Part shown: positions 36,589-48,999 of the stretch, piece by piece | How the letters are laid out: every line of letters begins with the position of its first letter | Numbering within the stretch: the stretch's first letter is position 1 | Source: Phallusia mammillata | Taxonomy: Eukaryota > Chordata > Ascidiacea > Phlebobranchia > Ascidiidae | DNA length: 64,000 nucleotides | Direction: 5' to 3' | Assembly (NCBI GenBank): GCA_003260075.1 | Contig: QLIY01000416.1 | Span: 61,851-125,850 of the forward strand | Program-made: the position numbers and the translations under genes | The notes under the pieces: model-generated | Told to the model about the DNA's origin: nothing | The model's database searches: none | What the model saw: the letters and a program-made list of their open reading frames with translations, nothing else

Positions 36589-38246
36589 TTACTTCTTTTC
36601 CATGTATAGAATGTTGTCAACTTGTATTCTTTCGCTTGCAGATGGGGGCGAATTTTCTTCAGTCTCACCGATTTCGGAATACACAAGCGTTTCATCTCTT
36701 TTCGGTTTATGTATTTCAGCGTATTCCGAACTGTCACCTTGCTCAGTATCAGTTGACACAGTGACGGGCCTAGAAAACGTCGAGGTTTCTTGTTGTGTTT
36801 CTACTTTCTTGTTGCTTGGAATTTGACCTGTTTGTCTCTTTTTTCTTGTGTGCTTACATCTGCACAAATTTGAAAACGTGTAACATAGTGTACGACATAG
36901 TGGCAAGAAGTAAAAGACAACAAATGATTAAAGTACCTTAATAACATGATAATTATCACGACAAGCGCAGTTATTCCTACTGCAGCTGTGATGATTACGG
37001 TGATTTTTCTCGCATGTTTGCTAGAAGTTGCGGACATAGGTGTCGTTTCAGTCTGGCTGTCACTTTTGGTCGAATTATAGGTGTACTTTGATGCTGCATT
37101 AGCGAAAGGATGTGTTACTGGTCGTATCATCTTAGTCCCGTATTTACGGCAACAAATAGGCCTGCGTTATAAATTAAACCAACGCCAAAGCGGTTGTTTA
37201 ATGCTATTAAACAAAAAACCTTTTGGGTAACCTGGGTGTGAGTATTAAAAAATAGGTATGCAAAATGTATGACTTTACAGAAATGATCAACCGACTGTAA
37301 ACTTGATTTAAACTTTTGACAATTGAATTTTAAATATCGCCTGTACTTTTGAGAGTAGGATGGAAAGGCAACTGTCAAAAGATTAGGGTAAATATTTACA
37401 ACCCTTTCCTAAATAATAAATACACTAATACTAAAATTTGTGCCAGTATTTAATTGATTTAATAGGCTTGGCCACCTAAAAAAACACGAGAATAAAAAAA
37501 ATGAAAAAAAGCATATAAGAATTACACTGCGGAATGCTTACCTGACTTTAATTTGAAATAATTCAGTTCAAATCCTGGTTGGTTGTTTGTAGCACTCGAC
37601 AAAAACTTGATGTCATATGTAGATAAATTGGTTTTTAACAGCGATACCGTACTGCACTTATATTTATTTTTTCGTTTGGTTTGATTATGTGGGGTGTTTG
37701 GTGATCCCAATACAAAGCATATTTTGTTTTTTGTTTTCCCACACATGTACAGTCGGTTTTCTTTGTCGTCTAGAAACATAGCGTCTCACAAAAGGTGCAC
37801 AAGTATCTTTTAATAATGTGGGAAACGTACCTCCTAGTATAGTAAAGTAATCTTCGCATTTACAAAAATTCAAACTTCCATTGCAAAACTGATTTTTCTC
37901 ATCTTTTACAACTTCGAAATGGGTTATTACAATCATCAAAACTTCCTTATCAGGGTTCATCGGAAATTTCCATGTACACGATTGATTGGCAGGGTATGTC
38001 TTGTTTTCAAGTGCGTTAAAACCAGGTGAAGTAATTCGTCCATGTATGTTGTTTTCTACCTTCGCACTCACATTGCAATTCTGACTGTTTGTTACACCTG
38101 AACAAACAAAACAAATTTGCGTGAAAACATCCCGATTTTCAGTCATAGAAACGCTTACTTGTAAGAACTACCATAATCACTAATACTTTCAGGTGAGCTT
38201 TGTTTTCTCGAACGAAAAGTTTCCACGTTTTGTCAACAACCGTCAT
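36589..38246 (-). CDS. R12: CUB receptor, intact copy of R5, ITAM-like spacing
   Basis: Exons 38246-38159, 38097-37831, 37769-37542, 37093-36937, 36859-36589 sum to 1011 nt (336 aa). Leader MTVVDKTWKLFVRENK with LKVLVIMVVLT. CUB: GRITSPGF, YPANQSCTWKFPMNP, VLMIVITHFEVV, CKCEDYFTIL, LYMCGKTK, NNQPGFELNYF. Span about VGITALVVIIIMLLR. The tail has YAEIHKPKRDETLVYSEI: each tyrosine fits ITIM (SEYAEI, LVYSEI). Together they read YxxI-x10-YxxI, within the wider ITAM spacing of 6-12. VDNILYMEKK ends the protein. R5 has V instead of I and a 13-residue gap. No breaks in this copy. Confidence 0.88.
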
Positions 38247-39200
38247 TGCTTTAGTGGTCTTTGTTTTTGCTTTTATACTTTCACCTTGTTGCTCACTGCT
38301 GAAACGCCGCTAAAAACAAGTATTTGACAATTATAAAGTTAAGGAAGACAAGTTTTGTAGTTTCATCACATTGTCAAAATTATTTCCGATTAGAGATGTT
38401 TCTACAAACGATTCATATTTAATCTGTTTAACCTCACCGTATTTTTCGTTACAACTGCTATTTAACCTACTGATAGCTGACTGCTGGAACATTTATGCGG
38501 AAACAGTGTGTAACTGCAGACAGTTCTGTGTAGGGTCAACTTCCGAACAATTCATTGAAATTTGGGCTTAACCCCCCCCCCAGACAGTTCTGTGTAGGGT
38601 CAACTTCCGAACAATTCATTGAAATTTGGACATAAGTTTGCCAAACCGCTTCATGGAAAGGGGTTGGTAAACATGTTTATTCTTGTAATGTCGTAGAAAC
38701 ATAGCTCTGTTTTACAGGCACGATTTTGTTTTGTTGCAAACATCGTAGATTCCACTGCTAAAATGGTGTCAAGTCAGCACGGATCATTGTAAATAACATG
38801 AATGTTTTGTATGTCAAGTAGGGCAACCCTTTTTCAATTTTCCTCATTGTTATTAATGCAAGAAGCTTCTGAACAAAAGTTAATCTCACGATCACATTCT
38901 TCGTGATCTAACTCATTACTGCTGTCTTGTGTCTGCAATACCAATACACGCTGCTAACATGATACTGTTGGGTTACTGCTAACTTTGCATACCTTGCTTA
39001 AAATGCTTTGTGGTCATGTAAGGATTTAAAGATAAAGTCCTTTATTAGTTTTGTAAAACGTGTATTGTAATACAATTTTTTTCACAGCACGAACCAAAAC
39101 ATAAATACACCGAAACGCATTTAAATCGAAAAATGCAGTACATGAACAAAAACTACAAGTGGTACGATGTACCTAAAAAAAACAGCTTTATAATACTTGA
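38247..39200. other. R12 upstream region with a ten-C join
   Basis: Pairs with 17.05-17.9 kb. A block cagacagttctgtgtagggt at about 38519 and 38581 is repeated around a run of ten C (38572-38581). The complementary base fits an inserted contig end. No gene seen. Confidence 0.6.
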
Positions 39201-39390
39201 TCACTCCAAGTCCATGTATCCATAGTTTTTTAGGGGTATTGGAATTTCGTAATCGCCGACTTTAGGCAATGTTTGCTGCGTAACATTGTTCTTTTGCGTG
39301 GCGGGTTGTTCGGTTCCTGACAATGTAACAACGTTTTTGAACTTGTTATTGTTAGCCACAAAATAATTTACCTGGGTTGGATATTACTTT
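39201..39390 (-). pseudogene. R6-like last tail exon relic
   Basis: Reads VTLSGTEQP, then VGDYEIPIPLKNYGYMDLE and stop, as in R6. The splice acceptor that precedes this exon in R6 (cgtag) is cgttg here, so the AG is lost. The upstream R6 tail exon is cut at about 39390, where sequence switches to the R10-type copy. No other R6 exon is present. Confidence 0.75.
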
Positions 39391-39394
39391 TATA

Positions 39395-41200
39395 GTTATA
39401 GTTATATTTAAACTAAAATGGTTTAGTGTTGTTAGTTGCGTTGTCAGTTAAAACTTCGTTGTTTTTTAGCCAAACACAGTGATTTTTGGATGCACAATTT
39501 ATTGCCAACATAGTTTGATCATAGGACGAAATTAATTTGCTTTTTTGTACCTACGTCGTTTTGTTCGTGCTGGCTTGTCGTTGCCCCTAAAACAGAATAA
39601 CATGAACAAAAGTTGTACTAGATAAAATATTATTAGCTCCGACTTCCAAAAGTATATTTATTACATATTAGCAATCAATGCTGCAGCCTCGAAATTACGT
39701 TTTAAAATTAGGTGACTTACCTTATCATGCAACACACTAATATTACGATGGCTGCAATCGCCACTAATCCTCCCGCAACGATTCCAATTATTGCTTCCGT
39801 TCGTAATGAAGTTGCTTCTGGATTGGGAGCCAGCACTGAAACNTTATTGCCAACATAGTTTGATCATAGGACGAAATTAATTTGCTTTTTTGTACCTACG
39901 TCGTTTTGTTCGTGCTGGCTTGTCGTTGCCCCTAAAACAGAATAACATGAACAAAAGTTGTACTAGATAAAATATTATTAGCTCCGACTTCCAAAAGTAT
40001 ATTTATTACATATTAGCAATCAATGCTGCAGCCTCGAAATTACGTTTTAAAATTAGGTGACTTACCTTATCATGCAACACACTAATATTACGATGGCTGC
40101 AATCGCCACTAATCCTCCCGCAACGATTCCAATTATTGCTTCCGTTCGTAATGAAGTTGCTTCTGGATTGGGAGCCAGCACTGAAACACACAAACATCAC
40201 TTTGTTCTCATGACCGTTGTGTGCGTATTGAGTAATGTGGTTAGTGCAATATGAACTATTTTGTTGAATAAGGAGGAAGTAAAGAAGCGCTTTTTAAGAA
40301 GTTGGGGGTTTGATTGCTGTTTGCGAGCAAGTTTTGGCATGATAAACTTTCGACTTAGTGACTATAATATAAATCTGTCACAATGGAAACTCGTGCATTA
40401 TGTGAAAAAAAAAACAAATAAAAAAACGCTTACCAGGACAGTCGGTCAAAGTGTAGTTCATTTTTAACACGACACCAGCCGGAGCGTTGGAGTAAATTGC
40501 TAGTGTGAACCAAGGATAATTTCCACTAAAGTTTTTCACGTTCATCCCCGGCAAGTGGCAAGTACTGTTTGTGGATTGAAGGACAAAGCACTCGGTGTTG
40601 TTTATGCTCATAGGCCCCATGTATGTCATTCCTTCAAACAAATGTATATTCTTTATACTGTAGTTTTTAAATTTAAAATTCAACATTATTATGTTTAACG
40701 TAAAAACATTCTTTGTTTATATTGTTACTACGTAACTTCGATTTGAAAATAATAATCCTTAATCAATGACTCAACTACCAGCACCTTTTAAAGTAATATT
40801 ACAAAAATACAACTGTTACGGATAAGTTGTATACTCAAATATAATAATCAAACTTCAGGAAACTGACAAAATAAAGCCAGAAAACCAACCTGATGGGAAC
40901 TGAATTTTTGTGTTCTCATTTAGCAGTTCAATTTTGCCGATGAACACTAACTTAACGGACGGAAATGGGATATCTTGTATTCTAGTTAAGTTGTATTGAG
41001 CATTGGTGTAGCTATACTCTTGGTCAAGGTTAAAGTCGCCGCATTGAAGTTGGGCTTGAGTTGTTCTTTGAAATAGAACCACTACACATAGAAATAGTTA
41101 GTATGTTAATTACACTGCAGAATTTACCTCATTTGCTTGATTACTTACCTTCTGCGATAAGAAGATAAAACTTGAGTGATTTAATGTAACAGAAATTCAT
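39395..41200 (-). pseudogene. R10 second copy, with span exon doubled and last tail exon missing
   Basis: Leader 41200-41149, CUB-like exons 41081-40890 and 40631-40434, and span exon 40180-40066 match R10 almost base for base. The short tail exon and span exon occur twice: one set left and one set right of the single N at 39843. The left set includes the span exon 39835-39721. The final R10 tail exon is absent; an R6-type tail relic lies there instead. Near identity over 1.5 kb including introns suggests a very recent copy or the other haplotype. Confidence 0.8.
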
Positions 41201-43353
41201 GATTGTAACAAATTCTGTAGCAAAACCTGTCAAAAATTGTATGATATTGTATTATGTTCACCTGCACCATGACACAACAAACGTAGTAACACATTATAGT
41301 AAAATTATACATTTTCAAAACAATTTAGGGTAAGATAAGTATAAACTTAAATTGGTGACTAAATTATTAACGTATAACCGATAAACTTCAAAAGCAAGAT
41401 TCACGTAAAACAAATATACGTAAAAATTAAACATTCGTAAAAGTGCGAAGTAGGGGGGGGGGATTTATCTCATTTGTTTGATTACTTACCTTCTACGATA
41501 AGAAGATAAAACTTGAATGATTTAATGTAGCAGAAATTCATGATTGTAACAAATGCTGTAGCAAAAACCTGTCAAAAATTGTATGATATTGTATTATGTT
41601 CACCTGCACCTTGACACAACATACGTAGTAACACATTATAGTCATATTATATATTTTCAAAACAATTTAGGGTAATACAAGTATAAACTTAAATTGGTGA
41701 CTAAATTATTAACGTAACTGATAAACTTGAAAAGCAAGGTTCAAGTAAAACAAATATACGTAAAAATTAAACATTCGTAAAAGTGCGAAGTACTTATCCT
41801 CCCTTTCCTCCCATGTCTGCTAATATAGATTGGCTACCAGAACGTGACCCTGGGTTCTTAAGTTGTTTCTTTGTGACGTAGGGCATGCGTACGCTATTCT
41901 GTTGCGGGTCTCTCAGGAAGTCGGGATATGACACAATGTATTAGAATTACCCAAGTCTGACCCGATCACCTCAACTATGTCGAATATACTGTAATGCTCT
42001 GCAGTCCTCAAAATAATGCTAAAACAATATTTAAGTGGCTGGGGGGGGGGGATTTATATGTAAACAAATTCGCGTTGTGTTTTTTTTATCAACTGCACTT
42101 GCTGCTTTTATAAACTTCAAAAGTAATCGACTTTCTAAAGGCGTGCTTATGAGATAAACAAATTTCGTGCAACAACGGGGGGGGGGTCACCCGTGTCTAC
42201 TAATATAGATTGGCCACCAGAACGTGACCATGGGTTCTTAAGTTGTTTCTTTGTGACGTACGACATGCGTACGCTATTCTGTTGCGGGTCTCTCAGGAAG
42301 TCGGGATATGACATAATGTATTAGAATTACCCAAGTCTGACCCGGCCACCTCAACTATGTCGAATATACTGTGATGCTCTGCAGTCCTCAAAATAATGCT
42401 AAAACAATATTTAAGTGGCTGGTTACACATTTTCACAATTCTGTAAAAATGAACCATTATCATTGGTTTTTAATGCATCATAAGCGCTGCTTGTTGACTG
42501 CTTAACTCTCTTTGTTTTAAAGTCCTATTCGCTCTGTGATCGGGGGGGGGGTTTATATGTAAACAAATTCGCGTTATGTTTTTTTTATCAACTGCACTTG
42601 CTGCTGTTATAAACTTCAAAAGTAATGGACTTTCTAAAGGCGTGCTTATGAGATAAACAAATTTCGTGCAACAACAGCTGAAGACGCAATCCCGGAAAAG
42701 CTTCGCGATTTTTTTTTTACAAAAAAGGAAGGATTTGTAAAATTGTTTTTGTCAGCTATAACTGAGTGACTTACAATTCATCCTTTAAAAATAATGAACG
42801 AGAAAAAAAGTTTGTAATATTACTGTCAATCGCTTTGCTTTTGGATATTCTATGGCACGCTTAAACACTGTACCTTATGTTTGACCATTTATTTGCATTT
42901 GTTTTTTAATATAAAATTAAACCACACTTTTATTGTGTTTGTAGGGGTAACAAAACTTATGGCACAATTTTGGGGGGGGGGTAAAAAGTTTGTAATATTA
43001 CTGTCAATCGCTTTGCTTTGGGATATTTTATGGCACGCTTAAACACTGTACCTTATGTTTTACCATTTATTTGCATTTGTTTTTGAATGTAAAATTAAAC
43101 TACACTTTTATTGTGTTTGTAGGGGTAACAAAACTTATGGCACAATTTTTGACCTATTAGGTCTCATGTACTTTAGTACCAGTTGTAAAAAAACCTCAAT
43201 CGACCGTCGTACGAAATATAAAAACTTTTGAATCTGAAAACTCAGTTTCAACTTCTGAGTTTTTCGGCATGCCTCATTCAGTGAAAGCAAAAACCACTTT
43301 GAATTCGGGCTATGGCTGAGCGTTGTTTGTGTAACATGACACATACAGTATTA
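41201..43353. repeat. mosaic of R10-R11 intergenic pieces with five G-run joins
   Basis: G runs at 41453-41462, 42041-42051, 42177-42186, 42542-42551 and 42972-42981 separate overlapping pieces that each match part of 30.2-31.8 kb and each other. One piece (41463-41545) holds another R10-type leader exon with an ATG near 41542. No complete gene. The structure looks like several allelic contigs joined with ten-base spacers. Confidence 0.7.
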
Positions 43354-45797
43354 TCACTGCAGCTCTACGTACACAGGTTTATGACAAATCGGTTTTTCGT
43401 ACTGGTTCTTTTCGCTTGACACTGGGTCAATGTAGTCGTAATGGATGGATCCTGTTTCGGTGTTTGTCGGGGAATTTACGTACGATGTGTTGTTTGTTCC
43501 TGAAGTGCCCAAGGGCGTTGCTGGCGGATGTTCTTTGGGCGCTTGTCTGACGTTAGGTGTCGCTGATGATTTTGTAGTTGGCAATCTTCGACGCATTGCA
43601 CGATTCCGACTGTTAATAAAGTTTTATGCAAAACAAAATTTAAGTTAATTGTCACGTAAAGATATTCAGACACACAAGTAGTATCGAAGTAAAGTGATTG
43701 TTTGGGAGTGTTAAGGTGATACAAACCTGGAACTGTTTACAAAACTTTGCAAAAGCCCCTTTAAGCCATTTTTTGTTGTGTTGGATGTTGACGTTTGTAT
43801 TACGTGTAACTTATTACGTACCTTTTTAGTTGTATAATGATGATCATCAAAATAAATACCAACACCAGTAAAATTCCAGATAATATTGATGTTGCCGTGA
43901 ATGCAGTCAATTCAACGCGATCTAATCATACAATAACAGTTATTTTTTTTGTGTACCCTGACATATATAGTTAAATTTTACCCAGATATCGAGAAACAAA
44001 AATACCTGTTTCTGTGACTTCCTGTTCTATCGTGCTGCTTGGAATCATCTCTGTATCTATGTGTAAAGCAGAAGTATTACTTTACTTTGGGTTAAAATCG
44101 TGTGGAAAAAATAAGGAAATATCCTTTTCTGCTTGTATATTTATTAATCGTGTTATGCGTATCAGTTATATAATATGGAACTGTGCCCAATTTTAACAAC
44201 AAGACTATGACAGACGTCACGAAATTGGCACGATATATGTGTTTTGTACTAAACGCAGGGAACACCATGGCTAAAAATGGGCGCAGCCTGTCACACCCAC
44301 AATAGGCTAATTTTTTTCAAATTTAATCAAGGGTTGGAGTTGGAAACCTAAAACGAGAGACATACTCGATGCAGACAAACCTATTTATACATTACAGTTT
44401 AACTTACACTAAACGAAGATTCATACATGACACTTTTTTACTACTTATAAAACAGTAATGACGTCGTTGTTTTTTGGTTCATTACATATATGGGTACCAA
44501 TAAATAGCAAATTCATATTTACCTTTCGGACATTTAATAAAGGTATAATTAATTGCAGCGCCTCTGTAGTTTTGCCTCCTGTCAGACCGGAAAAGGAGGG
44601 TAGGAGGCCAATCCCTAAGTGAAAATATTTGTGTATTGCATCCGCAATGCGGCATGCGCTGCGAAACACACCCGCTAAGCATCATGTTTTCCGAGGCAAA
44701 GGCGTAGCAGTTTTTTGGTTTGCTGTTTCCACAGATACGCAAACCTGTAAGTAAGTCAGTGTAAACAAAAAATAACAAACGTTTTTCATCATAAAATATG
44801 ATTTGTTTCTGAATTTATTATTTCTATTATTGTAGCAAAGAGTTTAACCTTTAAGGTGTCTTTGGTGCAGATAGTTACATTGACCGTTTTGACTAGTGTA
44901 CATCAGAGTTGTAAACGGGCCGAAAAGTGGAGCCCGAACCCGAAAGTACAAGCCCGAAACCCGGCCCTAACCCGAATCGTTTTATAAAGCCTGTTTAAGC
45001 CCAAAAGTTTATTTGACAAGCCTATAAATTGAAACCTCAGGAAAGACCAAGACAACAAACACCACAGACATTTGGTCTTGTATGAACAAGGCAGGTTCAG
45101 CAACTTGCTACTTAGCTAGATAAATTTATATGAAAAAAATACTGACACAGAGTGTAAAGTCAGGCCCGAATCAGGCCCGCTTTTTTGAAGAAACCTAAGC
45201 CCGAACCCGGCTCAAACCCGGCCCGAACCCGAACATGGTCCGAAAAACCCGGCCCGACTTACAATTCGGGTGTACATAGTTCCTTTATTACCGAAGGTCA
45301 AGCGTCTGCTAAGAAGTACAAAAGTTGTTTCCAGAAAGTTTTCCACTCACCATTGGGCAGTCTGATGTAATCGTTGCCACACCAAATAGACTGGTCGCCT
45401 GTTTGCAGATCGTTAAACTGTAACACGAGTATGTTTAATGGATCGGCATTAAATTTCCAGGTACACCGTTGGTTATACGGATAAGTTCTATTATAATTGG
45501 GCGTCGTAATTATACCACTGCTGGACGTCAGGTCAAGCTCTTGTTCGGTTAATCTGCAGTTGGCATTGACCGTAGTCGCAACACCTAAAAACAATAGGAA
45601 AATGTGGTAATGCGTGTAAATCCTATTTCATATATTAAAACATTAGTTTGTTTTAATTAAAATAATTATGAATAAGTAGGTGCTGGTTGAATTCACAAGT
45701 TTACTTTTTACCAAAGAGGGTTTCAAAACGAAATAATTTTAAACAATAACTTACCGATAGTAAAGATAACAAACAATGAAAAGTCAAAATTCTGCAT
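43354..45797 (-). CDS. R13: WPP-type CUB receptor with four-tyrosine tail end
   Basis: Exons 45797-45755, 45584-45351, 44744-44523, 44056-44006, 43921-43822, 43609-43354 sum to 906 nt (301 aa). Signal MQNFDFSLFVIFTIGVATTVNA. First CUB half is typical: GIITTPNYNRTYPYNQRCTWKF, CGNDYIRLPNG. Second half is unusual: LRICGNSKPKNCYAFA, a Cys-rich loop, DWPPTLLFRSD, INYTFIKCPK. Short stalk (STIEQEVTET). Span about ILLVLVFILMIIIIQL. Tail is basic, then TSYVNSP, IHYDYIDP, NQYEKPI and PVYVELQ at the end. R11 is a damaged copy. The stalk-CUB intron is the empty site of the hAT element. Confidence 0.88.
44895..45260. repeat. GC-richer dispersed repeat, copy 2
   Basis: Lies in the intron between the two CUB exons of R13 and matches 35150-35465. 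Words cccgaaccc and cggccc recur. Ends ttgtaaacgggcc (left) and cggcccgacttacaa (right) are roughly inverted. Confidence 0.6.
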
Positions 45798-47392
45798 AAT
45801 CTGAACTTTCCTCTATCTTTCTATGACAACACCGTTGTACTCACTTATCTTTACCAGCACTGTCTATCGCGCTTATATAACCAACAAATTTAACTTGTTT
45901 GGGTTCAAACCAGTCCGTTATATCCAGCCTGAGCTACGTAACTAGCCGAGGCGTCACGTCTCGATGTCGTCAAATATAACTTAGATGTTTTGTCACGTTG
46001 ACCGCAACGTACTATAATAGCCATGCGCTATAAGATTAATAATTCCAGGGCTGTTCAAAACAATCAGTTTTGCAGCAGGTGACGTTTGGGCTGCTTCCGT
46101 AATGACGTGCTTTTTGTTGGTTCTACTAAGTGCACTGGCTTTTGTTTTGTGGACCAGGAAGTTGACGGGATTGATGACACTTGTCCAAAGGTTCGTTAAC
46201 GGTGGTTAGGTGTTTTACACATCAAAATGCCTATAAACTTTTTTTGTCAAAACAGAGGCAGTGACTTAACTGAAAACATGGACAAAAATGTAAAACGCTT
46301 CATTTTGAGTTGTGTAGAGGTATTCGCATGTTTCTTGCGCACAGTTTTTGTGCCCACCATTCTCGCGCACAATTAATAATTTCCGGATATCCCATGTTAA
46401 TTTATTTAGATCATTGGAGTAGGCTAACAAAAGTTACAAGATTTTGGAAAAAACTAATATCGACGTAACGAAGCGCATTGGTTCAACAGGACGAAATCTG
46501 TTTGTTGCAAATACTTCGTTGCAGATGTGGGGGGGGGGCCCGGATATCCCATGTTAATTTATTTTGATCATTGGAGTAGGCTAACAAAAGTTACAAGATT
46601 TTGCAAAAAACTAATATCGACGTAACGAAGCGCATTTGTTCAACAGGACGAAATCTGTTTGTTGCAAATACTTCGTTGCAGATGTCTCTTTTTTCAAAAA
46701 TTGCTTATGGAATACGTAATTTGCAAAAAAAGTGTTTTTCGTCGTGCTTTGTGAAATAGGTGAAGTCTGTATCTGCGTCACTTCCGGTTACCGTGTGCTC
46801 CACACTTTTATCGATGCTTTCTTACACTGCGGTAGTGAATAAGTATAATCTATTTCTCGCATTTTGTTGCAAGATTGCAGTATCACAAGGCAATATTCAC
46901 CACTTTTCTGGTTTTTGATCATAGACTAACTTTGACTGACCAACTTATAATATAACCGTAAACAGATACAGATCTGGTATGTATTGTCGGAATGTTAAAA
47001 AGTGACGAAATGATGCAAACAATTAAAATCAAATAGGATACACAAATTATTCACAAAAAACACTTTGGAAACGTACGTGTGCAAAAAGCAGACAGCGTGT
47101 GCCAAAACACATACACTCTAATGCAGGGGTTCCCAACCTGTGGTACGCGTACCACTAGTGGTACGCGAAGGGGGGGGGGCATTCCAGGGCTGTTCAAAAC
47201 AATCAGTTTTGCAGCAGGTGACGTTTGGCCTGCTTCCGTAATGACGTGCTTTTTGTTGGTTTTACTAAGTGCACTGGCTTTTGTTTTGTGGACCAGGAAG
47301 TTGACGGGATTGATGACACTTGTCCAAAGGTTCGTTAACGGTGGTTAGGTGTTTTACACATCAAAATGCCTATAAACTTTTTTTGTCAAAAN
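45798..47392. repeat. R13 upstream region with duplicate blocks, two G-run joins and an N
   Basis: The block 46384-46528 recurs after the G run at 46529-46538. The block 46048-46240 recurs after the G run at 47170-47179 and ends at a single N (47392). The plus-strand ORF with a hydrophobic stretch (MTCFLLVLLSALAFVLW) occurs in both copies, but I see no gene context. A hAT-like end, caggggttcccaacctgtgg, begins at 47124 and is cut by the G run. Confidence 0.6.
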
Positions 47393-48999
47393 TAATGTAT
47401 ATCCACGTATACCGGCTTTTGCGATATTGGATTCTCGTAAAGGTTGTTGGTGCCCATAGCTTGAACATAGTCGTATGTTATGCTGGAACTGACGGTGCGT
47501 GTGGAAATCTCGTCACTTGATGTGCTCGGTGGCGCCTGTGGCGGACGCGCAGAAGGTGCACGTCTTGATGCAGGTTGAGATACAGAATCTGTTGGAATCA
47601 GCTTGCAATCTGCAGCAGTGCGTTTTTTCCTGCACAAATCGTTTTTTTTTTTTAAATAAACATCAAGGACTTGATAAGTTTGTTAAATTGCGTAATACAA
47701 TAAGCTTGTTATTTTTTTTAGCAATTTGTTTATACCTCTTTTCCATAATTAACATTATTGCCAAGATGATGGTTGTCGCAGCAAGAAGGCCGCAAAACAC
47801 CGCTGCAGTTCTGAACGCCTTCCAAGCTTGCTTGTTTCTTTGTTTTAAATCTGCTTCACATTTTGTTTCAAACGACAGATACGTGCAAAGTGTGCGGCAT
47901 TTAATAACATTTTCGCAGTTGTACAGTGTTCAATTTTGGTTAATTAAGATTTTAAATGGTACCTTACCTTGTGGGCTTGTGGTGGATACGTTTGTGTACA
48001 TGACATCTGGAAAATATTATAGGTATTTAAATATATATATATACAGCCTCTATTTTAAAACTGACGACAGTAATCCATGTACTATATTACCATATATGGT
48101 AAATAATTTGCAGTGCGTTAATGACGTTCAAATTGTTACCTGCTGGACAATTGATGAAGGTGAAGTTGATGCTAGCGCCTCTGTTGTTGACTCTGTTGTT
48201 GGAATAGAATCCAATAACCGGCGGCCATTTATCAATTCCGTACACATTCATACCACACCCGCAACTGTTAGGAAGCATGTAGTCGCACCCTCCTTCCATC
48301 ATTCCCTCGGGTGCGAATGCATAGCAGTTTTTTGGAGCGCTGTTCCCACATAGTCGTATTCCTAAACAAGAGCATTTATTACAGGACTCACGTTTGGTGT
48401 ATTTTGTCAATTCTTGTTATAAGTTGCAAATTTAATTTCATCATAAATATTACTCTATGCTGCTACTTTGTAGTTTTGCCAGTTGTTTGAATAATGGTAA
48501 CAAGTTTCTTCTTTACAAGTAATATTTTGTTAATTTGGATGTTGGTGGTCGCACAACTTCTTTCTAAAAGCCCTTTAAATAATCCCCAATTTGCAACAAA
48601 CCATTTGGTAACGTAATGTAATCTTCGTTGCACCGAAATGACTGTGACCCTGTAACTAGCACTTCGACCTTCAGAACAAGAACTTGATTAGGCGCTGCAT
48701 GTAAAGTCCAGTAACATCTCTGGTTTGGAGGATAAACCCGATACACATAACCAGGGGTTCTTATAAACCCGCCACTAGCATTGACTTTGACTTCTTCTGG
48801 TTTGAGGTCGCATCTCTGAGCCAAAGCCGCAAACATAAGACCTGTAAGTGAAACTTGGTCTAACACAGCTTGCAAAAATATCCATTAATAATTGTAAAGT
48901 GCAAATAAAACTGACAATTATGAAATGATTTGAGTTTTACGCAATGAATTTACCTGATGCAATAGCAAAAGAAAACAGAATAATCGGAATTTGCTTCAT
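47393..48999 (-). CDS. R14: WPP-type CUB receptor, YENP/YVDI tail
   Basis: Exons 48999-48954, 48841-48602, 48361-48140, 48006-47968, 47850-47736, 47629-47393. Signal MKQIPIILFSFAIAS. First CUB half: GGFIRTPGYVYRVYPPNQRCYW, CNEDYITLPNG. Second half: IRLCGNSAPKNCYAFAPEGM, CGCGMNV, KWPPVIGFYSN, INFTFINCPAG. Span about AAVFCGLLAATTIILAIMLIM. Tail: RKKRTAADC, Pro/Ser-rich stretch, SITYDYVQ (fits ITIM: ITYDYV), NLYENP, PVYVDIH. The coding sequence meets the single N at 47392: the last bases are TA followed by N, so the stop codon is completed by the unknown base. Close to R13. Confidence 0.85.

Noticed and set aside
47079..47348. Plus-strand ORF with a hydrophobic segment, also present near 46.1 kb
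   Set aside because: Occurs in duplicated blocks joined by a G run, starts inside a transposon end, and has no exon context or family similarity I recognise.
47499..48353. Longest plus-strand ORF (284 codons)
   Set aside because: It lies antisense over the span, stalk and second CUB exons of R14, has no coherent domain, and the minus-strand exons have correct splice sites and phases.
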